DNA from: an uncultured Lachnospiraceae bacterium
Lineage (GTDB): Bacteria; Bacillota; Clostridia; Lachnospirales; Lachnospiraceae
NCBI GenBank assembly: GCA_934402515.1
Contig: CAKRTZ010000001.1
Location: forward strand, 45,657-109,656
DNA length: 64,000 bases
Direction of reading: 5' to 3'
Positions within the stretch are counted from its first letter, which is position 1. Each line of letters starts with the position of its first letter. Both the position numbers and the translations under genes were made by a program. Shown here in pieces: positions 60,268 through 64,000 of the stretch. The notes below the pieces were generated by a model. That model searched no databases, was not told the DNA's origin, and worked only from the letters and a program-made list of their open reading frames with translations.

Positions 60268-61218
60268 TTATTCTGTTTTTGATGTTTCTTCTGTGGTCTT
60301 CTCCGTGGGCTGTGGCGGTATAAAGCTTAAATCCACTGTTTTCCACAGGGGCTGCCCCTTTTTTATCTTCACTCTGACAACAACCGCCGTCACAATGGAA
60401 AGTACCACCAGAATTGCTGCCAGCAGCCGGCTCACCGGAATTCCACTGGTTCCAATCTGTAACTGGTCTGTACGCAGATTTTCGATCCAGAACCGTCCCA
60501 GACCATAGCCGCCAAAATAGAGCAGGCAAAGTTCGCCGTGGAACTTCTTATGCTTCCGATACAGGAAAATCACCAGCAGTACGCCAAGATTCCACAAGCT
60601 CTCATAGAGGAACGTGGGATGTACCTGAATGTAGTTAGTGCCCTCTACCACATGGGATGCAATGCTCTGGGTGATCTCTCCGGAACGCACCGCCTCAATG
60701 GGCAGACGCATGGCAAGAAGTCCATCACTGTACTGGCCAAAGGCCTCCCGGTTGGCGAAGTTGCCCCACCGTCCGATAATCTGCCCTGCCAGAAGACCCA
60801 TAATTGCTGTATCTCCCATCTGGAAGAAACTCTGTTTTCTGATCTTACTGAAAATAAACAGAGTCAGAAATGCAGCAATCACACCACCGTAGATTGCCAA
60901 TCCTCCATTTCTGAGATAGAAAACAGAAATGGGGTTGTCTTTATAAGCATCCCAGGCGAAAGCTACATAGTAAATTCTCGCTCCGATGATGGAAAAAATG
61001 ATAGCATACAGGGCAAAATCCCAGTAAACATCCGGGTTCTGCTTCGTGCGTTTTGCTTCCATGGTGGCAATCCAGATGCCGCACAGAACACCGATGCCGA
61101 TAATCACGCCATATAAAGCGATGGTAAATCCGAAAATAGTAAAGCTTTTGGGCACATTTTGCAGATAAATTCCCAGATGGGGAAATGCAATATCAGTGCC
61201 ACCCATAATATCCGGCAT
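60268..61218 (-). CDS. lgt: Prolipoprotein diacylglyceryl transferase
   Basis: This 316-residue membrane enzyme attaches diacylglycerol to the Cys of lipoproteins, the first step of their maturation; several lipoproteins are encoded in this window. The signature GRWGNFANREAFGQYSDG holds the catalytic region, and HPTFLYESLWNL the conserved His/Tyr block. The ATG at 61218 is preferred because GAGGTG lies six bases upstream; a GTG three codons earlier overlaps that site. Confidence 0.95.
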   Translation of the reverse strand: MPDIMGGTDIAFPHLGIYLQNVPKSFTIFGFTIALYGVIIGIGVLCGIWIATMEAKRTKQNPDVYWDFALYAIIFSIIGARIYYVAFAWDAYKDNPISVFYLRNGGLAIYGGVIAAFLTLFIFSKIRKQSFFQMGDTAIMGLLAGQIIGRWGNFANREAFGQYSDGLLAMRLPIEAVRSGEITQSIASHVVEGTNYIQVHPTFLYESLWNLGVLLVIFLYRKHKKFHGELCLLYFGGYGLGRFWIENLRTDQLQIGTSGIPVSRLLAAILVVLSIVTAVVVRVKIKKGQPLWKTVDLSFIPPQPTEKTTEETSKTE

Positions 61219-61245
61219 AACACTCACCTCAACTTACAATACTGA

Positions 61246-62343
61246 TTATACATTGAAACGGAACAGGATCACGTCGCCGTCCTGTACCACATACTCTTTT
61301 CCTTCGATACGGACCAGGCCTTTTTCCTTCGCAGCGGCAATGGAACCCTGATCTAACAGATCCTGGTAGTTGATTACCTCTGCTTTAATGAAACCACGCT
61401 CAAAATCGGAATGGATTTTACCTGCTGCCTGAGGTGCCTTGGTTCCCACCTTGATGGTCCACGCCCTGGTTTCATCCTCGCCACTGGTAAGAAAACTCAT
61501 CAGTCCCAACAGACGATAGCTTGCTGCAATGAGTTTTTCCAGTCCGGATTCCTTTAAACCTAAGTCCTCCAAAAACATGGCTTTCTCATCATCATCTAAC
61601 TCTGCGATTTCCTGCTCGATCTGGGCGCAGATGACAAATACCTCACTGCCATTCTCTGCTGCAAATTTGCGGACGGCCTGTACGCCGGCGTTGTTTGCTC
61701 CGTCGTCAGCCAGATCTTCCTCGCCTACATTTGCCGCAAAGATGACCGGTTTATAGGTAAGCAGATTGTACTCTGCCAGCCATGCCAGCTCGTCTTCATC
61801 ATCGGTCTCAAAACTTTTGGCAAGCTTACCGGATTCCAGATGGGCTTTCATGCGCTCCTGTAAATCCAGTTCTCTCGCCTGCTCCTTGTCCATACGGGCA
61901 GCCTTTGAAGTTTTGGCAATTCTTCTCTCCAGAATTTCGATATCGGAGAAAATCAGCTCCAGGTTGATGGTTTCAATATCACGTAAGGGATCAATGCTTC
62001 CGTCCACATGAACTACATTGGTGTCCTCAAAGCATCTCACTACATGAACGATGGCATCCACCTCACGGATGTTGGACAGAAACTGGTTTCCCAGACCTTC
62101 GCCCTTGGATGCACCCTTTACCAGTCCGGCAATATCAACGAATTCAATGACTGCCGGGGTTACTTTCTTGGAATGATACAACTCCCCCAGCTTTTTCAGA
62201 CGCTCGTCCGGCACCGGCACAATACCGATGTTAGGGTCAATGGTGCAGAAGGGGTAGTTGGCGCTCTCCGCTCCTGCCTTGGTCAGTGAATTGAATAATG
62301 TACTTTTTCCCACGTTGGGAAGTCCCACGATACCGAGTTTCAT
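61246..62343 (-). CDS. ychF: Redox-regulated ATPase YchF
   Basis: This 365-residue Obg-family NTPase binds ribosomes and prefers ATP. G1 [18 protein letters not shown] (about residues 6-23), [20 protein letters not shown] (G3), and the NVGEEDL replacement for the guanine-specificity NKxD motif are visible. The TGS-like C-terminus carries [32 protein letters not shown]. It is 27 bases upstream of the lgt start and likely co-transcribed with it. Confidence 0.96.
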   Translation of the reverse strand: MKLGIVGLPNVGKSTLFNSLTKAGAESANYPFCTIDPNIGIVPVPDERLKKLGELYHSKKVTPAVIEFVDIAGLVKGASKGEGLGNQFLSNIREVDAIVHVVRCFEDTNVVHVDGSIDPLRDIETINLELIFSDIEILERRIAKTSKAARMDKEQARELDLQERMKAHLESGKLAKSFETDDEDELAWLAEYNLLTYKPVIFAANVGEEDLADDGANNAGVQAVRKFAAENGSEVFVICAQIEQEIAELDDDEKAMFLEDLGLKESGLEKLIAASYRLLGLMSFLTSGEDETRAWTIKVGTKAPQAAGKIHSDFERGFIKAEVINYQDLLDQGSIAAAKEKGLVRIEGKEYVVQDGDVILFRFNV

Positions 62344-62451
62344 ACTCTATGATACCTGCTCGAAAATCCTTATCTGACAGGGTTTTCGCCTTTCTATGTT
62401 ATTTTGCTTCATGCTTTCATCGTTTTGGAAAATAGCCCGATACAATCTAGT

Positions 62452-62480
62452 ATTGTATCATATCTGCCACATTTGTGAAA
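62452..62480 (-). promoter_or_regulatory. Possible promoter of ychF-lgt
   Basis: On the minus strand TTTCAC (62475-62480) and TACAAT (62452-62457) have a 17-bp spacer. The -10 overlaps an 8-bp inverted repeat, GATACAAT and ATTGTATC (62439-62459). Confidence 0.35.
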
Positions 62481-62501
62481 CCATAAAAATCAATTTTCAC
62501 C

Positions 62502-63590
62502 TCACTTTCCCATCACCCATCCCATGGCGGTGGACATGAGAAGCATCACCATGGAAAAGAGGAAGGAATTCACGGAAACCAGGGTTGCCCGCTGCCCTGA
62601 GGGAATCATTTCATTTAAAAGGACATCCGTCCGCACCTCCAGGAAATCGTCAGAGAAAGCTCCCACGAAACCTCCCATAATCATCACGTAAGGATTTCCG
62701 GTAAAGGTCATGGCAAAGGCAAACACTACACCAATGATGCTCAGTAACAGGATTTTACGGTAACGACTGCCGGAAAAATACACCACGACTCTGGCTCCCA
62801 GAGCAGCCCCAAGTCCCATGATGAAAAGTGCGGGGCCGAGCAGAGCATTTTCCAGTCCGGCAAGAGGCAGCTTTGCCTGCAGGAAAAACAAAATCAGTGT
62901 GGACACTGCTCCCACCATGGCATTCACCACCATAATATCTCTGGCTTTTTTGTTTTCTTTTAAGAATTTCCAGCTTTCCGTAAACACATTGACCAACCGT
63001 TCCCTTGCCTGTTTTTCTGCCATTTCCGGCTGTATCTCGTAAAGCCCCAGTCCAATCAGTATGGCTCCCAGCCCAAACAGACAGTCCAGCAGATAGGCTT
63101 TCCGATACCCCAGAGCAAGTGCCAGACCCGCGCACAAGGTCGCCGTGGAATTGGTAATCCGGTAAAGCATCATTTCTTTAGATACAAACTGGTTATAATC
63201 TTTCTCCCGTCCGTCCTGTTTCAGACTGTCATAAGCCAGAGCCTCCCTTGTACCGGATGCCAGGTTGTAGCTGATCGCACTGCATCCAATGGCAATTGCC
63301 GTTGTCCAGAATCCACCCGATAAAATCATCAATATTGCAGATAACAGGGAAACGATCTGTCCCATTACCAGAGTTTTCTTTCGTCCAAACACATCGGCAG
63401 CCACGCCAGAAGGAATCTCAAAACAAAAACTCACCACATGGAAGATGCTTTCCAACACACCGATTTCCAACAGGGAAAATCCCCGCATTGCCAGAAGTGC
63501 CACCCAGGATGCTCCCGCAATCTGGAAATATCCCACAGTGGTCATGGCATATAACTTCTTAATCTGTTTCTTACTCTTAAATTTTTGCAT
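62502..63590 (-). CDS. MFS transporter, probably drug efflux
   Basis: This 362-residue protein has about 10-12 hydrophobic helices and the MFS motif A form GVAADVFGRKKTLVMGQ (about residues 65-81) in the loop between helices 2 and 3. Residues 180-205 are a charged central loop. It is a member of the 12-helix proton-driven exporters; the substrate is not decidable. The ATG at 63590 has AAGGAG eight bases upstream; a frame to 63608 would include that site. A leader peptide and attenuator structure upstream suggest induction by a ribosome-acting antibiotic, an inference. Confidence 0.82.
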   Translation of the reverse strand: MQKFKSKKQIKKLYAMTTVGYFQIAGASWVALLAMRGFSLLEIGVLESIFHVVSFCFEIPSGVAADVFGRKKTLVMGQIVSLLSAILMILSGGFWTTAIAIGCSAISYNLASGTREALAYDSLKQDGREKDYNQFVSKEMMLYRITNSTATLCAGLALALGYRKAYLLDCLFGLGAILIGLGLYEIQPEMAEKQARERLVNVFTESWKFLKENKKARDIMVVNAMVGAVSTLILFFLQAKLPLAGLENALLGPALFIMGLGAALGARVVVYFSGSRYRKILLLSIIGVVFAFAMTFTGNPYVMIMGGFVGAFSDDFLEVRTDVLLNEMIPSGQRATLVSVNSFLFSMVMLLMSTAMGWVMGK

Positions 63591-63596
63591 AAAAAA

Positions 63597-63702
63597 ATCT
63601 CCTTTCAATTTCCATCAGAAACTTGATAAGGAGATAGCAGTCTTATTGGTGAAATTCTAAGCTATTTACCGAAAAAAGAGCGCACTATCCCCGTAAACAG
63701 CT
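63597..63702 (-). promoter_or_regulatory. Translational attenuator in the MFS leader
   Basis: In the transcript the Shine-Dalgarno AAGGAGAT (63597-63604) pairs perfectly over 8 bp with ATCTCCTT (63628-63635). That anti-SD segment overlaps CTATCTCC (63630-63637), which can instead pair (one G-U) with GGGGATAG (63685-63692) inside the leader peptide. A further stem, AGCTGTTTAC (63693-63702) with GTAAATAGCT (63660-63669), covers the leader's codons 16-19 and stop. The structures exclude each other. Confidence 0.65.
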
Positions 63703-63749
63703 AAAAAGTTACCTTTCATGAGGTGAAGATTCGTTGTTTTCCAGCTCAT
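63666..63749 (-). CDS. 27-codon leader peptide of the MFS gene
   Basis: An ATG at 63749 with AAAGGA seven bases upstream opens a frame of 27 codons ending in TAA (63666-63668). The peptide starts MSWKTTNLHLMKGN and ends DSALFFR. It lies in the leader between the promoter and the MFS gene, and its codons 16-22 form part of two competing stems. Short upstream peptides in this arrangement act by ribosome stalling (erm, cat, tet types). No homology to a named leader is claimed. Confidence 0.6.
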   Translation of the reverse strand: MSWKTTNLHLMKGNFLAVYGDSALFFR

Positions 63750-63781
63750 CGTGCGTTCCTTTCTTGTCAAAACCTAGGGCA

Positions 63782-63810
63782 AGTATAGCATAGTTTTGGA
63801 GAGAAGTAAA
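63782..63810 (-). promoter_or_regulatory. Promoter of the leader peptide-MFS unit
   Basis: On the minus strand TTTACT (63805-63810) and TATACT (63782-63787) have a 17-bp spacer. Transcription would start about 25 bases before the leader peptide's ATG, leaving a leader of roughly 185 bases before the MFS start. Confidence 0.65.
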
Positions 63811-64000
63811 ATGGAATTATATAGTGGGACGGAGAAAACTGGGATTTGGTGGATTAGCAAGCACAGCCGTTGTCCATACACACGGCGATTTTGGGAATAT
63901 CCCAAGCCCTTTGCATTTGGCACACAGCCCAATGCTCAGAAGTTATCCGATTATGAATCATTCAGTGCCGAGCACTTGCTTTCTTCATGAACTCCAGATA
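63811..64000. other. Right edge: no confident gene
   Basis: A plus-strand frame of 59 codons (63811-63990) has GGAGAG seven bases upstream, but that site overlaps the minus-strand promoter and the protein resembles nothing recognised. A minus-strand frame enters from the edge and stops at 63962, ending MKKASARH; it may be the last codons of a gene outside the window. Neither can be confirmed. Confidence 0.3.

Noticed and set aside
63811..63990. 59-codon plus-strand frame at the right edge
   Set aside because: Although GGAGAG precedes the ATG, the site coincides with the promoter of the MFS leader on the other strand and the product matches nothing known.
1..64000. CRISPR arrays, insertion sequences, tRNA or rRNA genes
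   Set aside because: No regularly spaced direct repeats, no transposase-like frame, and no tRNA or rRNA sequence was recognised on either strand.

Overview
The window comes from an endospore-forming, low-to-moderate GC Firmicute, most likely a Lachnospiraceae-type member of the Clostridia. This is inferred from gene order and gene content, not from a database match. Supporting evidence is a spoIIGA-sigE-sigG sporulation block beside a division and cell-wall (dcw) cluster, an rpsP-khpA-rimM-trmD-rplS-lepB-ylqF-rnhB ribosome-assembly block, the clostridial YmxH and DUF5688 families, strong AGGAGG ribosome-binding sites and Gram-positive promoters. No rRNA, tRNA, CRISPR array, insertion sequence or prophage was recognised. 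Nearly everything is on the minus strand. The plus-strand genes are prs, azlC-azlD and sigG.

Region 1 (1-10,620) is a carbohydrate locus. It holds two GH94-type glycoside phosphorylases, a sugar-binding lipoprotein, two MalF/MalG-type permeases and a second, truncated binding protein. The likely job is import and phosphorolysis of beta-glucan oligosaccharides. The ATPase must come from elsewhere in the genome. Region 2 (10,620-15,020) has gpsA-plsY-der and a divergent, long PRPP synthetase. Region 3 (15,020-20,520) has a two-component system, the peptidoglycan editing factor PgeF and a branched-chain amino-acid exporter (AzlCD) behind a hairpin-rich leader.

Region 4 (20,520-31,815) is the translation and secretion block: YraN, an orphan FlhB-C-like and FliK-like pair, RNase HII, two signal peptidases flanking YlqF, L19, TrmD, RimM, KhpA, S16, Ffh, YlxM, a DUF5688 protein and EF-P. 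Region 5 (31,880-34,200) is aroE-aroK-aroQ with a YqeG phosphatase. Region 6 (34,280-43,360) has a complete Opp/Dpp peptide importer, a small membrane protein and a MacAB-like export system.

Region 7 (43,440-60,170) runs from nrdR and ymxH through sigG (inverted), sigE and spoIIGA into ftsZ, divIB, murA, ftsW, murD, mraY, two class B PBPs, ftsL, rsmH and mraZ. Transcription runs from mraZ towards ftsZ. The mraZ promoter carries five 10-bp-spaced GTG repeats matching an MraZ operator, and the spoIIGA promoter has the abnormally long spacer typical of Spo0A-activated spoIIG promoters. Region 8 (60,170-64,000) has lgt, ychF and an MFS transporter. The MFS gene is preceded by a 27-codon leader peptide and a set of mutually exclusive hairpins that can bury its ribosome-binding site, a translational attenuator typical of drug-inducible resistance genes. 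That unit is the most interesting new element in the window.
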